This document shows, piece after piece, positions 25,190 through 37,030 of a stretch of 64,000 nucleotides of DNA. The notes under the pieces are model-generated. The model saw nothing but the letters and a program-made list of their open reading frames with translations. It did no database searches and was not told the DNA's origin. The position numbers and the translations under genes were made by a program. This DNA comes from Nageia nagi (lineage: Eukaryota > Pinophyta). Where the stretch lies: contig JBITNC010000001.1 in NCBI GenBank assembly GCA_050084985.1, positions 71,424,001-71,488,000 on the forward strand, written 5' to 3'. Numbering within the stretch: the first letter of the stretch is position 1; every line of letters starts with the position of its first letter.

Positions 25190-26073
25190 CCATGGTATGA
25201 TGAATGAAATATCTACGACTATAGCCTCTACTATATTGCAACCAAATGATAGATACTGCATTATAGGGATTGCTATAAGTTAGGGATCCTTCCCCTAGAT
25301 TTTGACATAATTATTGGAAGCTTGGGTTGGCCTTGAATAATATCATTTCCCTTTCTTTCTTGCACTCTAAACCATTTTATCTCTTTCAACATCTCTATCC
25401 TTTTTCCTTTTATTTACCATATTTCATAATTGATAATGCACCATCTTGATAAAACCAAAATAAAGAATTTGAAATCATACTATCTCTCTTGTCTATGATG
25501 GGTCTTTTAAAGGGTCTACATTTCTATCTATGGGAAGTAAACCTCATGATTGTAAATTCTAAGAGATACAATGAATGGGTAACATCATCTTGTCTATGAG
25601 AGATAGAATCCCATCTATATTGTATTATTTTATGTAAAAAAGATGCAATATAATTGGTTAAAACCCAATACAAGGTCAACCTATATAAAACTAGACCATC
25701 AAAAGCTCAAAATCTTATTCATCTCTCTATTTGTAGGATGCATCTAAAGAAGATTATGAGATACGGATCTTTAGGGTTTTGAATTTTCAAAATAAGAGCC
25801 ACCTATGAGTGGAGCAATTCTACAAAAAACTATTTATTCCTGGTGTTTCTAAAATTTTGATTATTTAAATGGATCACGATTTTGTCTATGAATTATGGTT
25901 CCTAAGATTGTTGAAAATGGCTTGCCAAGCACCATCCTGGATAAATAAAATTAGAGGTTGAATCAAATGAAAATTGATTCCTCTAAGGATGGTTAGTTCA
26001 TTATGGGGATGAATTCAATACCCCTATACTCTATCATAATATAAAAATATAGATTGCATTTTTTGAATCAACA
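25190..26073 (+). repeat. 3' LTR of element B, second part
   Basis: It continues the B LTR after element C (CCATGGTATGATG...), matches 7040-7658, and ends ATCAACA. It contains about 270 bp (roughly 25450-25720) absent from the 5' LTR. ACTAC follows, the right target duplication of B. Confidence 0.9.
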
Positions 26074-26490
26074 ACTACATATGTTTTCTTTTCTCATGTA
26101 TGGGTTCATTTTAGTTTACCTAATTCAATTATGTTTTATAGGGATTCTAGTTTTTTAGGAAAAATTTGAACTTGTTTATGGGACAAGATGGATACAAAAC
26201 TAAAGAGGGATACTAATTTTCATCCTTAGATTGATGGTCAAGTAAAAGTAGTGAATAAGAAAATAGTTTAGTTATTGTGGGGATATTGTGTCAAACATGA
26301 TAAGACTTGGGATGAACATCTTGTTTACATCCAAGACTCTTATAAAAGGGTAATTCATACTTCTATGAGTAAAATTCCATTGAAGACTCATTTTGGATAA
26401 TATTGTAGATAATATTATAGAGAGGTCATGGAAGAGATTAGAAAATTAATAGTAGAAGATACTTATTATGAAGGCTTTATACACATTTAT
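26074..26490 (+). pseudogene. Gypsy element A integrase, second half
   Basis: The core resumes exactly where the first half stopped: a FSHVWVHF-like stretch in one frame, then damaged versions of the D..S/RF and DGQ blocks (LMVK where DGQTE would be) and TWDEHLVYIQDS near 26310. Frames change several times and stops are frequent. The reading fades near 26490 before the integrase C-terminus, where the LTR of element K begins. The homologous copy at 39.5-40.2 kb guides the alignment. Confidence 0.8.
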
Positions 26491-26505
26491 AAGACTATTG
26501 TATAT

Positions 26506-27305
26506 TGTGATGTTCCCTTTTACTAGCCATTCCTTTTAGGGATGATTTGGTAGTTAGTAGTATTTTATGTATTGCAGGCATGATTGTAACCTTGAGATGG
26601 GAGAGTTATGGGTCTTATGGACCAATCATGATCCATATTATGGGATGTATTCATCCTATATATAGATTATATCATAATTATATTTAAGTATGAGAGTGGG
26701 GACCCCAAAACCATAATGCCTAATTATAGGTGTGCACGTGATTCATTATGATCCCAAGGTTGATTCATAGGCATGGAGTGAGGTGGCACATCCTTTTTGA
26801 TCCCTAAGCAATATATATGCATCCATAATGAGACATCACTTGTATATTATCATGGCATAATATTGAGGAGGATCATTGAGAATATTTGACATATTCTATC
26901 TTTGATGTGGTAGGGCCATCTCTTGGGACTCTTGTTGGATAAAAACCTAGCATAGAGAAGGGTTTAGTGGGATGTAACCCTCTTAAAATCTTGGATAAGG
27001 ATGAACACCCTTAATTAGAAAATCCTTGCATCTTAGATCCAAGGATTGAAGGCCCTAATAGTGTGATGTCAACATCTAGAGAGTATTGTACCCTAGATCT
27101 AGTCCATTATGCTAAATGTTAGCCCTCTTGGTCCATTTTGGTTGTATCTACTCTATAATTATTAAATATTGATAAGTTGTCATTATTTCTTATTTTATCT
27201 TGTGCATTGGGTCTTTTTGTGGTATAATTTCTTGTTCTTATTCATTTCCTAAATTATTACTTAATTCACTAATAATTTGGAATACAAATAATTTAGTAAT
27301 ATTAG
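26506..27305 (+). repeat. 5' LTR of gypsy element K
   Basis: The start TGTGATGTTCCC resembles common plant gypsy LTR starts, and a TATATATAG box lies at 26657-26665. A decayed primer site and gag follow, which fixes this as a 5' LTR. No partner LTR was found, so the left boundary rests on the TG and on where integrase A ends. Confidence 0.6.
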
Positions 27306-27307
27306 AC

Positions 27308-27319
27308 TAGTATTAAAGC
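27308..27319 (+). other. Decayed primer binding site of element K
   Basis: TAGTATTAAAGC differs from the initiator-Met type TGGTATCAGAGC only by G-to-A and C-to-T changes. Confidence 0.5.
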
Positions 27320-27403
27320 TATAATCCTATCATATTATGGGATTATTGTTGAATGTAATTAGATAAAAAAGTTCACCAAAGGCATAAGGAGAAGAAATCT
27401 CCC

Positions 27404-28860
27404 ATGTCACCTCATACTAGATCTAAGGAGGATGTAGGGAGGTAACATGGAGATCATGTTCAACAAAGTTAGATGAATGGATCAAAGCATATACATGAAG
27501 AGGAGGAAGAGGTGATTTAGGAAAGGATGAATCCACCTAAGGATCTAACTAAAAAAATATTTAATCCCATGATAAAGGAGGAAACCATACAATTTTCCAC
27601 CCTACACTTGGATGGCCTAGAGTATGAATGGTGGCAGTAAGAAATGACTACACAAGGTCATGGTTCTATTACTTTCTTTGATGTCTTGAATAAAAGGATG
27701 AGGATGATTGATTTAAGTATATAATGGTGGTGAAGCAAAGGAGATAAATAGAAGAGTATGTGGCAAAATTTTAGTGGATCATTTTTATGGTTCCCAACAT
27801 TTCAAAGAAGAGGGTCACTCTTATTTTCACGAAAGGATTGGTGGATTAAGGGGTTTGGTTAAGGATTTATCCCCAACATAGTTACATAATTCTATCAAGA
27901 GATAATTGGATTAGGATCCTAACATGATGAGGATTAAGCCCACTATTACACCTAGGATGGGAATAAATGAGAGAGGGATGTTGAAACTAGGACCTTTTGC
28001 TATCAAAAGGAGCTATATGCTAGCACAAAGAAAAGTGCGCTAGAAGACTAGGAATGAGTTGAGGAAGAGGAACTTGTGCTTTAGTTTCAAGCAATATTGG
28101 GAACATGGACATAGGTTCTTAGGAAAAGGAAAAGTACAATACATTAATTTGGTTTCAAAATATAATTATTTAGATTTTGAGTTAAACTTGGGAGGATTAG
28201 ATTTGAAAAACCAACGTCATACTCTTGATAGTAAGGATCCTATAAGAGGCATGATTACATCACTTTGTGGAGTACCCAAATACTTCATGATTATGGTGAA
28301 GGGCAAGGCCACAAACCAAGAGGTGATGGTGTTAATAGATCTAAGAGCCACACATAATTTCATTTATGAAGAATTTGTGTGCAAGAAGGGACTCAAGATT
28401 AAGGATTTTATAGGATTCCATGTGACTAATGCCAATGGGAACTCATGTTGGTGGATAAGATAGTAAATAAGTTTAGTATAAGGGTTCAAGATTATATGTC
28501 TAGGTAAGACTTATAAATATGCCCCATTGGATGGCATTTCATATTTGATTTAGGGAGTGCAATGGTTGTATAACTTGGGAGACATCTTCTCAAATTATCA
28601 AATTTAATTATGAAATTTGAGGTAGATGGGAAGGAGTATACTTTTCAAGGAATCAAGGATTACTTTTCTCAAGCTTCATCTAGTCACTTGGATATAGTGT
28701 GTGGAGGTAAACCTTTTACTAGGAGGACATCATACTAGCCATGAAGGATAATGCCATAGAGGAACCACATGAAGATGTGGAGTTATATTCAACATTGAGA
28801 GGAGGACATAATGAGTTAGAGTGGATAGAGAGTATATTGGTTAGATTGGAATGACCAATG
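27404..28860 (+). pseudogene. Gag and protease of gypsy element K
   Basis: An ATG at 27404 opens MSPHTRSKED, the usual basic start of gypsy Gag. A capsid piece around 27600 reads LHLDGLEYEWW. The longest open piece (28059-28463) holds a decayed zinc knuckle (CFSFKQYWEHGHRF) and a retropepsin core, VLIDLRATHNFIYEEF, where the usual DSG is DLR. Linker sequence (FEVDGKEYTFQGIKDYF) continues to about 28690 and fades by 28860. No RT follows. The element appears truncated after protease. Confidence 0.8.
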
Positions 28861-29985
28861 CTTAATTTATGATATGTTTTATCCATTTTATGCACTTGGA
28901 AATTTCAAGAGATGATCATAAAGGTCTTGGTGGAAGGCATGATATGCATGGTATTCTTACTTCATTGATTTCTAATTGTATTTTGAATTTAGTTCATAGT
29001 GAAGCCTAAGAAAAGGTAAGTAGCATTGAGAAGATCATAAGACTCTAAGATGCTACAGTTGATAGATTAAGGGAAAAATGTTTAAACATTAAGTTTTTTT
29101 CACATCCAATGGAGGCTTTGAGAATTGTTATTGATATACCTCTAGCTCTTACACCATTTTAGGATGATTTGGACATTAGTATGCATAGATGGAAGATTGC
29201 ATTGATGGATGATGAGATGAAATTTTTTTGGGAAACATTGGAGGATGCTATTACTCTAAGGAAAACACATAATAATGCCTTGCTAGCTACTACAAAAGGG
29301 GAATTAATGATATTATTTGAAATTACTTGTAATATTTTACATTGCAATATTGAAGGCATAAATAATGGATAGATTAATTGGTTGTATTGGGTGATATCAT
29401 GATTGTAGGTATTTGTTGTTGTTAAGGATGGGATAATTTGAGAATTCCCTGGAAAATATTTCAAAGCTTTCTTATATTCTTCATGGGATACATTTGAGTG
29501 GAGAAAGATAACAATATAATATGGAGGAGAAGGAGCCATTTGTTGGGCTTTCATGAGTATCATTAGGACTAATTTGTTGGCTACCATTAGAGCTCAGTTG
29601 GAGACTCCTTATATAGGACTCCTTGCATTGTTGAAGTGGATGGTTTAAGAAACCATGTGGAAAATTTCTTTACCAAACATTGATACATGTTTAAGGATTA
29701 TGTGCTAATTATTGGATGACATAGATATGAAAGGAAAGGCTACTAATTCACTTGCATTCTCATTTTAAGATCATTTCTATATCAAAGTTAAGTTTGGAAA
29801 GCATGAGTTAGTAGGTTTCATATATGCTTATTTACAAGACATGAAATATAATAATGGTAAACATGAGTTAGTCAATTTCATATATGATTATTTGTAAGAA
29901 ATTAAAAAATGAAGTTGATATGATGAAGATGGTACTTCATAAATTATTCATAACTTGTATGGATCTTAATGTTCATAGAGTTTCA
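28861..29985. other. Unassigned stretch with ORF remnants
   Basis: Part of this reads openly on the plus strand: 29100-29370 gives MEALRIVIDIPLALTPF, a stop, then a 67-residue stretch with MHRWKIALMDDEMKFFWE. I recognise no family. It may be the remains of K downstream of protease, a captured gene piece, or another element. An in-frame 60-bp duplication lies at 29802-29910. Confidence 0.35.
29802..29910. repeat. 60-bp tandem duplication
   Basis: CATGAGTTAGT starts at 29802 and again at 29862, followed both times by TTTCATATATG and TTATTT. The period is 20 codons, so the plus frame keeps phase (KHELVGFIYAYL, then KHELVNFIYDYL). Confidence 0.75.
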
Positions 29986-29989
29986 CAAA

Positions 29990-30431
29990 GTTATCAAACC
30001 TTAATTATACTCAAAATCCCAAAGTATATGCTTAATATTTTAGCTTTCACATCCACTCTAAGAACCAATGTCCTATATACTAATTATGTAACCACCCAAT
30101 CAATTAGTTCTCTAGTCAATTGGTCTATCAACTGGTACTGAATACTGTGTTTTATTAAAAGTTGTCTCTTAATTTCTTTTCCTCATTTTTTCTTATAGTG
30201 GAATATGAAGTGAATAGTCTAGGTTTCCCATGACCTTTAGAATGTATTTAGAGTTTGTTTCAAGGTTTTGGTGTTGTTAGAATGTGTAATCAATAATCAA
30301 ATGGAATTTTATGGTGTTGTGTGAACTATGAGCATCCATTTATAAATGCATTCTACCTTTGAGTTGCTAAATTATTTTGAGGTTTGAATTAATTGTGTAA
30401 TTTATTTTATTATTTTTATTAAATAATTTCA
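29990..30431 (+). repeat. 5' LTR of copia element D
   Basis: It ends directly before a copia primer site. Its first part (CCAATCAATTAGTTCTCTAG and repeats of CAATTGGTC type) resembles the LTR of element E. The left boundary is uncertain because the matching 3' LTR is missing. Confidence 0.5.
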
Positions 30432-30433
30432 TT

Positions 30434-30446
30434 TGGTATTAGAGCT
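30434..30446 (+). other. Primer binding site of copia element D
   Basis: TGGTATTAGAGCT matches the initiator-Met tRNA primer site (TGGTATCAGAGC) with one C-to-T change. Confidence 0.8.
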
Positions 30447-30494
30447 TCATTGGATTAGATTGGGTTCAAAGAGTTTTCCAATAAGAGAAAAGAC

Positions 30495-31400
30495 ATGGAA
30501 AGCAACTCAAATGCAATCCCTATTTTAGAATTTTATGGGAGTGATGATGAGTACTAGAGCATCCAAATGAAGACTCTCTTAAATGGAAGAGGCTATTGGG
30601 ATATTATAGAGATTGGCTACAATGATCTAAATGATTGGAGTGCCTTAAGTGTAGATGCAAAAGAGAAAGAGAAGCAAAATTCCATGGATCTCTCCTTCAT
30701 CTAAGCAACTTTGGATAAGAGCATTTTTTCCAAAATCTTGACTTGTGTCTCAACCTAAGAAGAATGGGCAACATTGAGATAAGGATACTAAGGAAGCCTT
30801 AAGGTGAAAGAGGTGAAACTCCAAACATTGAGAAGGGATTTTGAGAATTAAGAAGAGAAGGAGACAGTTGGAGATTACTATGTAAGAGTAAAAGCCATAG
30901 TAAATAAAATGGTCACTCTTGAAGAGAATATAGAGAAGGAGGTTATCATCAAGAAGGTTTTAAGAATCTTAACTAAGAGGTATGATCATGTTGCACTCAT
31001 TATTAAAGAAACAAAGGATCTCTTAACCATGGAAATTAACTATTTAATTGGCTCTCTTACATCACATGAAGAGAGAGTTTTGAAGAAAACAAAAATAGTA
31101 GCAAGCAATAGTGATGAGAAAGCATTCTCCATAAAAGAGAATGAATTATAAGGAAGAGGAAAAGGTATATGTTTGATAGGAAGAGGTAGATTTGGAAGAG
31201 GAGGAAGAAAAGGCTCTTTTGTAAGAGGAAGAGGAAGAGAATAGAGTACAAAAAATGAACTAGCATATGCATCAAGGGTGAGATACTCCAAAAGAGGAGG
31301 AGGAAGAGGTAAAGATAGGAGGAGTTTGCAATATTTTTATTGCAATAAATTTGACCATTTATATGATGAAATAAGAAAATGAAGGCAAATAAGCCCATTA
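30495..31400 (+). pseudogene. Gag of copia element D
   Basis: From the ATG the reading is MESNSNAIPILEFYGSDDEY and, through several stops, the copia Gag pattern (YWDIIEIGYNDLNDW, then TLRRDFEN and an open 80-residue block with VTLEENIEKEVIIKKVLRIL). A Gly/Arg-rich tail with repeated GRGR follows, then a poor zinc knuckle (FYCNKFDHLYDE). It is the N-terminal part of a single gag-pol frame whose downstream half is split by element E. Confidence 0.82.
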
Positions 31401-31469
31401 TGGAGAAGAAGAGCATGGATATGGAGAAGAATAGTTATTTGTTTCAATTAAAACTCCCCAAAATCTTGA

Positions 31470-32824
31470 AGATGAGACTTGACTTTTGGATAGTGAGTGC
31501 AAAAATCATATGATAGATAAAAATTCTCTAATCTCCTATATTGATTACTCCTATAGGTCAAGTGTGAATTTGGGAGATGAGAAGAGCTTGGAGATTATTG
31601 ACAAAGGAGAGATGCAAGTTCCAACAAAGAAGGAAACTATAAAGGTAAAATATATTTATTATTCTTAATATTTGAGACAAATTCTGTTGAGTTTGGTCAA
31701 ATGCTAGAAAATAATAACAAATTGATAGTTGAAGATAAGATGTATAAAATTTATGATAAAAACCATGATGGAAGGCTTGTGACTACTAGTCACATAACTA
31801 GAAACAAACTCTTTTTGGTAAAGTTTCTTGATAAATATGGAGGGTTTGTATTTGTGGGAATTGAAGATAAAAATGCACTTTGGTATATGTGGCTTGGTAA
31901 CTTGAATTTTCAAAGTTTGAAAACTCTTCTATCAATGGTGAGATGGCTGCCACAAGCAGAGAATTGTAAAGATGTGTGTGAAGGATGTGCACTTAGAAAG
32001 CTAGCAAGGACCAAGTTTCCAAAGTAAGAAGCATGAAGATCCAAATACCCTCTCCAATTAGTCCATACAAACATTTATGGGCCTATTAAAACTCAAATTT
32101 TTGGTAAATTATCTTCTCACTTTATCACTTTCATTGATAATTTCACTATAATGTGTTGGGCTTATTTCATCAAAAGCAAGGATGAAGAATTAAATTATTT
32201 TAAGAAGTTTAAAACTTTTGTTGAGAAGCAAAGTGGGTATAATGTGAAGTTTTTGACAAGTGATAGAGGAGGAGAATACTATAGCAATGGATTCTTTCAA
32301 TTTTTTAAAGAGAATGGAATTAAGAGACACCTTACCTCTCCCTACACACCATAACAAAATGGTGTAGTAGAAAGGAAAAATAGGACATTAGTTGAGATGG
32401 ATAGAAGCATGATGCAAATCAAGAAATTATCCAATATTTATTAGGTTTAATTAGTAATAAAATTTGTGTACATTTTGAACAAGTCTCCTACAAGAAGCTT
32501 GGATAAAATTACCTCCTACAAAGCTTGGTTTGAAAGAAGACCAAATTTGCAACACTTGAGAGTGTTTGGTTGTCTTACATATGTGTATGTAAATGATGAA
32601 AAGAAGAGGAAGTTGGATTTCAAATTTGAATATTGTGTGTTAATAGGATATTATGATTATTTAAAGGCTTATAAATTCTATAATCCCAATACTTACAAGA
32701 TAATTGTGTCTAGAGATACCATTATTGATAAAGGAAGAGAATATAGTAATAAAAAATTGCAACAAAAACTATTTAAAGATGAGATTTTGGAGGAGATAAC
32801 ATCATCAAAAGTGTAGCCAAACCA
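31470..32824 (+). pseudogene. Protease and integrase of copia element D
   Basis: The protease core reads LLDSECKNHMIDKN (the usual DTGCSNHM pattern). The pre-integrase zinc finger follows (WLGNLNFQSLK, then CEGCALRKLARTKF). The integrase core shows ITFIDNFTIMCWAYF, SDRGGEYYSNGF and, after one stop, NGVVERKNRTLVEM, so both later catalytic residues remain. The C-terminal part (32466-32816) reads YILNKSPTRSLDK to RVFGCLTYVYV. Stops at 32030, 32353 and 32443 break it. Five bases after the last readable codons element E begins. Confidence 0.88.
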
Positions 32825-32829
32825 TGTAA
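32825..32829. repeat. Target-site duplication of element E, left copy
   Basis: TGTAA here and TGTGA at 38061-38065 differ by one transition. The frame of D continues across the site when one copy is kept. Confidence 0.75.
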
Positions 32830-33318
32830 TGTTACAAACTTAGCACTTGTATCAAGATAAAATTCATATTTTTTGAGTTTAGTATCTAGCTGGTATCCTT
32901 CAGATTGACTAGCTACTAGTTAGACTTGTCCAATTGATCTATAGCCTACCAATTAGGCCCAAATTAAAGGTGCCTCAAAATTAAATATTCTTGGGGTATT
33001 TTTTGGCATTTTTATGCATTTTATTTTTTTCTTCTAGCTCACCCTAGAGTATGCGACATATGTAAAAGCTATTGGCTTCAATTACTAGGTTTAGATGCTT
33101 GTAACTTAGTCTAATTTTAGATTACTCTAGCATTATATTAAGTTAATTCAATTTCCTACAAATTTTACCATTGAAGAGTTAATGAAACTTTATTACTGAA
33201 CTTCATATATTGTAATTTTGATTATGAATTAATTTATCTTGTTCCTATTCAGTTCCATTTACTATTGTTACATTTCAGCTCTATTTTTGTTTATTTAAAT
33301 TTGATTAAATTCATAATT
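32830..33318 (+). repeat. 5' LTR of element E
   Basis: It starts TGTTACAAAC and aligns with 37525-38060 up to the primer site. It is about 47 bp shorter than the 3' copy because of an indel near 32920. Confidence 0.88.
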
Positions 33319-33334
33319 TGGTATCAGAGCTTTG
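33319..33334 (+). other. Primer binding site of element E
   Basis: TGGTATCAGAGCTTTG is an undecayed initiator-Met type site directly after the LTR. Confidence 0.9.
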
Positions 33335-33424
33335 TTGGGTCTTAGTTGTATTTGAGAAATCTTATGGATTCTAGCAATTACAAAGGTTTCTTGTAGAGTC
33401 TTGGTTTCTTTATTTGTAGGTATA

Positions 33425-34275
33425 ATGGCTAGAAACACAAGTTCATGTATTCTTATTACATAGTTTGATGGTAATGATTATGAGTATTTAAGTATTAAAA
33501 TACAAACTTTTCTCATAGGAAAATATTTGTGTGATATTGTTGATGATGTCTACATAAATCCAATAGATTGGAGCATTATTTTAGAAGATGATATGAAGGC
33601 CAAGAAGGAATGTAGGAGTAAGAACTCTCTTTCCTTGTCTCACCTCTAAGTAGCTCTTGATAGGATCATTTTTCCTAGAATTGTAGGTTGTAAGATAGCC
33701 AAATATGCTTAGAAAGTGTTAAAGGAAGGCTTGAAAGGGAGTGACCAAGTTAAAGAAGTGAATTTGTAGACTCTAAGGATAGAATTTGAGACTCCGAGGA
33801 TGAAGGAGATTTACAAAGCTTCATATTATTGTGTTAGAGTGAAGGAGATTGTAAGAAATATGTTAACTCTTGGAGAGACCTTGGAAAAGGTAGTAGTTGT
33901 TAATTTTTTTTTTATATATCTCACCAAGAAGTGGAATCCTATTATTTTGGTCTTGGAGGAAACTAAAAACCTCTCTCAAATGGAGGTTGATACTCTCATT
34001 ATCTCTCTCATGTCTCATGAAGAGAGGCTAGATAATGAGCCAATTAATAAGGATGAGAAAGCCTTTGCTACAAAAGAAGGTGATATAAGCTCAAATGGAC
34101 ATAGAAAAAGAAGAGATAGAAGCTAGTAGAGAGGCGAAGGCAAAGGTAGAGGAAGAGGATGGTCTTCAAACTCAACAGGAAGAGGTAGAGGTATTAGTGA
34201 TAAGAGGAATTATCAATGCTTTTTTTACAAAAAATATGAGCACTGTGAAAGGGAGTGTAGAGCAAAATAAGTAGC
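33425..34275 (+). pseudogene. Gag of element E
   Basis: ATG at 33425 opens MARNTSSCILIT; copia Gag blocks follow (FDGNDYEYLSIKIQTFL, then LCDIVDDVY). An open 108-residue piece from 33800 ends in the DEKAFATKEG region. A Gly/Arg-rich segment near 34130-34200 leads to a zinc knuckle reading CFFYKKYEHCEREC, in which the second Cys is Tyr. Stops are scattered. Confidence 0.85.
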
Positions 34276-34384
34276 CAATGGTGAAGGAATAATAGCCAAT
34301 TATGGAGAGGAAGAATAGTATGGTGAAACTCTCTTTCTTTCCATGGAATAGAAAACCAATGTAGATAAAATAAAAGTTGAATAA

Positions 34385-35710
34385 ACTTGATTGTTGGAAA
34401 CCAATTTCTCCAACCATAAGATAAAAAATGGGGAACTTCTCTTCTTAATTGATCATTCCTACAGGTCAATCATTAATATTAGTAATAACTATGCAATAAA
34501 AGTGGCTGGTTATGGTGCCTACTAAGCATGGAATGAAGAAGGTGAATGATGTCTATGACACTTTGAATATGGATCATAGTTTTCTTAGTGTTGGGTAGAT
34601 TATGGAGAATAATTACAAGTTGGTTTTTGAGGATAAAAAATATGAAATTTTTGATAAGAATCATGAGAACAAACATGTTACTACTATTCACATGAATGCC
34701 AATTGGTTATTTCCATTGAATCTTGGAGATAAAGGGAAAAATATTCTTGCAAATATGGTTGTAAATGACATGTATTGGTTGTGGCATCTCAGATTTGACC
34801 ACTTGAATTTTAACAACTTGAAGCTATCTCATGATCTTGTTCATGGTTTGCCTCTTATTGAATATTCAAAATTTGTTTGTGAAGCTTGTGTTTTGGGCAA
34901 GCAAGCAAGACAAAAATTTGATCATGGAAAAGCATAGAGAGCCTCATTCCCACTATAGTTGGTGCATATTAATTTATGTAGACCAATGCAATGAAAGAGT
35001 CTTCATATGAATTCCTATTTCCTTACTTTTATTGATGATTTTAGTAGAATATGTTGGGTTTATTTTCTCAAACATAAATATGAGGTATTTGGTTGTTTTA
35101 AGGAAGTCAAGAAGTTGGTTGAGAATGAGAGTGAGCATAAAATTAAATGTGTAAGAGGTGATAGAAGGGGAGAGTATGTCTCTAACAAATTTACTAAATT
35201 TTGCAAGGAGAATGGTATTAAGAGGCAAATATACTAATCTTATACTCCTAAACACAATGAAGTAGTTGAGAGAAAAAAAATAGAACTCTCATGAAGATGG
35301 TAAGATGTTTGTTGCAATCCAAAAAATTGCATAACATGTATTGGGCTGAAGCAATGAGAATATACAATTATATTTTGAATAGATTCTCAACTAGTACAAT
35401 TGAAGGAAAGATCCCTTTTGAAGCTTGGTATGACAAGAAGCCAAGTGTTTGATATTTTAGAGATTTTTGTTGTTTGGCATATCTCATGTGCCAAAAGAGA
35501 ATAGAAAAAAATTGGTTGCAAAGAGTGAACCATATATGTTCATTGGCTATAGTGAAAAGAGTAAAGCATATAGGCTTTATAATCCAAAAAATAGAAAAAT
35601 ATTTATGTCAAAGGATGCCATTTTTTAGGAGGGAAAATTCTATGGAAAATAAAAAAAATGCATTATGGATATTGGAGGAGAAGTTCCCATCCATAAAAAC
35701 ACTTCAAAAT
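34385..35710 (+). pseudogene. Protease and integrase of element E
   Basis: The protease core is damaged (LLETNFSNHKI in place of a DTGCSNHM pattern). The zinc finger is clear (HLRFDHLNFNNLKL, then CEACVLGKQARQKF). The integrase core reads LTFIDDFSRICWVYFL, RGDRRGEYVSNKF and, past a stop, EVVERKK, so the D, D and E positions are visible. The C-terminal part near 35470-35710 changes frame. It follows gag in the copia order. Confidence 0.87.
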
Positions 35711-35829
35711 TAAAGAATGTGTAGCCCAAGAGATCAAATTCTCTTCCAAATCTTTAAGTTGTACCTCCAATTCCTCCATCAATTCCCTCCAATAGCTCCA
35801 AATCCATTCCTACTTATCCTTCAAGTGGA

Positions 35830-37030
35830 GGTTCTCCCAATGTGACTCAAGAAATGATGGATAAAAAAAGAGATAAAAAAATTCAAAACCATCCTCCTTC
35901 TAAAGTTTTAGATCCAAACTTTCATCAAAGGCTTACTAGAAGTCAATTTCATGAAATGGAAAAGTTTGTGAAGAAATTTAGTGATATGGAAAGAGATGAA
36001 GAACCAAAGGGAGAGATCATTAATTATGCATTGTGTGCATCCCAAAATGTTATTTTTTATTTTATTTTGATCCCATCTTGTTATGAGGAAGATTGCACCA
36101 AAAATATGTGGTTGAATGCCATGTAAGAAGAGTTGCACTCAATTAAAAAGAATGATATTAGGAACTTTGTGAGTTTCCCAAAGGAAAGAGATGTGTAGGC
36201 ACCAAGTGGGTTTATAAAACTAAATACAATAGTGATAGAATAATTGAAAGACATAAATAAATATTGGTTTCCAAAAGGTTCACACAAAAATATGGTGCAG
36301 ATTATGAGGAGAATTTTGCACCAATTACAATATAAGAAACAATAAGAATGTTTCTTTCATTAATAGCCCAAAAGCATTGGAATGTGCATCACATGGATGT
36401 AAAGAGTGCATTATTGAATGGGTACTTGGATGAGGAGCTTTATGTGCAACAACCTCAAGGATTTCAAGTGCAAGGTAAAGAGAAGCATGTGTACAAGCTT
36501 AAGAAGGCATTGTATGGCCTCAAGAAAGCTCCAAGAGATTGGTACACCCAGATTGATGGATACTTCCAAAGGTTTGGGATCATTAGGAGCAAAAATGAGC
36601 CAACACTCTACATCAAGAGAGAAGGTAATCAAATTTTAATTGTTTCTATTTATGTTGATGATTTAATTTATATGGGAAGTGATTCCATCATGAACAACAA
36701 ATTCAAAATTGATTTGATGCATGAGTTTGATATGAAGGACTTAGGCCTTATGAGGTATTTTCATGGAATGGAGGTACACCAATATATGAAAGAGAAATTC
36801 TTACAAAATATGGTATGGATAATTGTATAGTTACTATAAATCCTATAGCTCATGGAGATTTTCTTTGTAAAGAAGATGGTGCTCTAAAAATAAATATAAC
36901 AAAATTTAGGAGCATTGTAGGTAGTCTCATGTTTCTTTGCAATACTAGGCCTAATATTCAATTTGTTGTCTCAATGGTGTCTAGATATATGAATGATCAT
37001 ACTATTTTGCATATGAAGGCTACAAAGTGA
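35830..37030 (+). pseudogene. Reverse transcriptase of element E
   Basis: A linker (RLTRSQFHEMEKF) precedes the RT. After frame changes near 36130-36340 the open 160-residue piece carries WNVHHMDVKSALLNGYLDEE, QPQGFQVQGKEKHVYKLKKA, LYGLKKAPRDWY and the active-site IYVDDLIYMGS, then MHEFDMKDLGLMRYFHGMEV. The next piece (36815-37030) reads RSIVGSLMFLCNTRPNIQFV. These are diagnostic of copia RT. The palm is the best preserved coding block of this element. Confidence 0.92.

Larger units (their letters stand above)
6113..26073 (+). mobile_element. Element B: non-autonomous LTR retrotransposon, interrupted by C
   Basis: Direct LTRs flank a short internal region of about 2.06 kb. A primer binding site follows the 5' LTR and a polypurine tract precedes the 3' LTR, so it runs on the plus strand. 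The internal region shows no gag, protease, RT or integrase, so it probably moved with proteins supplied by another element. Its primer site nearly equals that of element C, which points to a Tat-like helper. The 3' LTR is split at 10646/25185 by element C. The insertion site lies inside integrase A. Confidence 0.85.

Noticed and set aside
26506-27305. This LTR as the 3' LTR of element A
   Set aside because: No integrase C-terminus or polypurine tract precedes it, while a primer site and gag follow it, so it is better read as the 5' LTR of K.
31040-31416. Two overlapping minus-strand ORFs of 83 and 119 residues rich in Leu and Phe
   Set aside because: They are the reverse of the Gly/Arg/Lys-rich Gag tail of copia D (AGAGGAAGA-type sequence) and carry no motif of their own.
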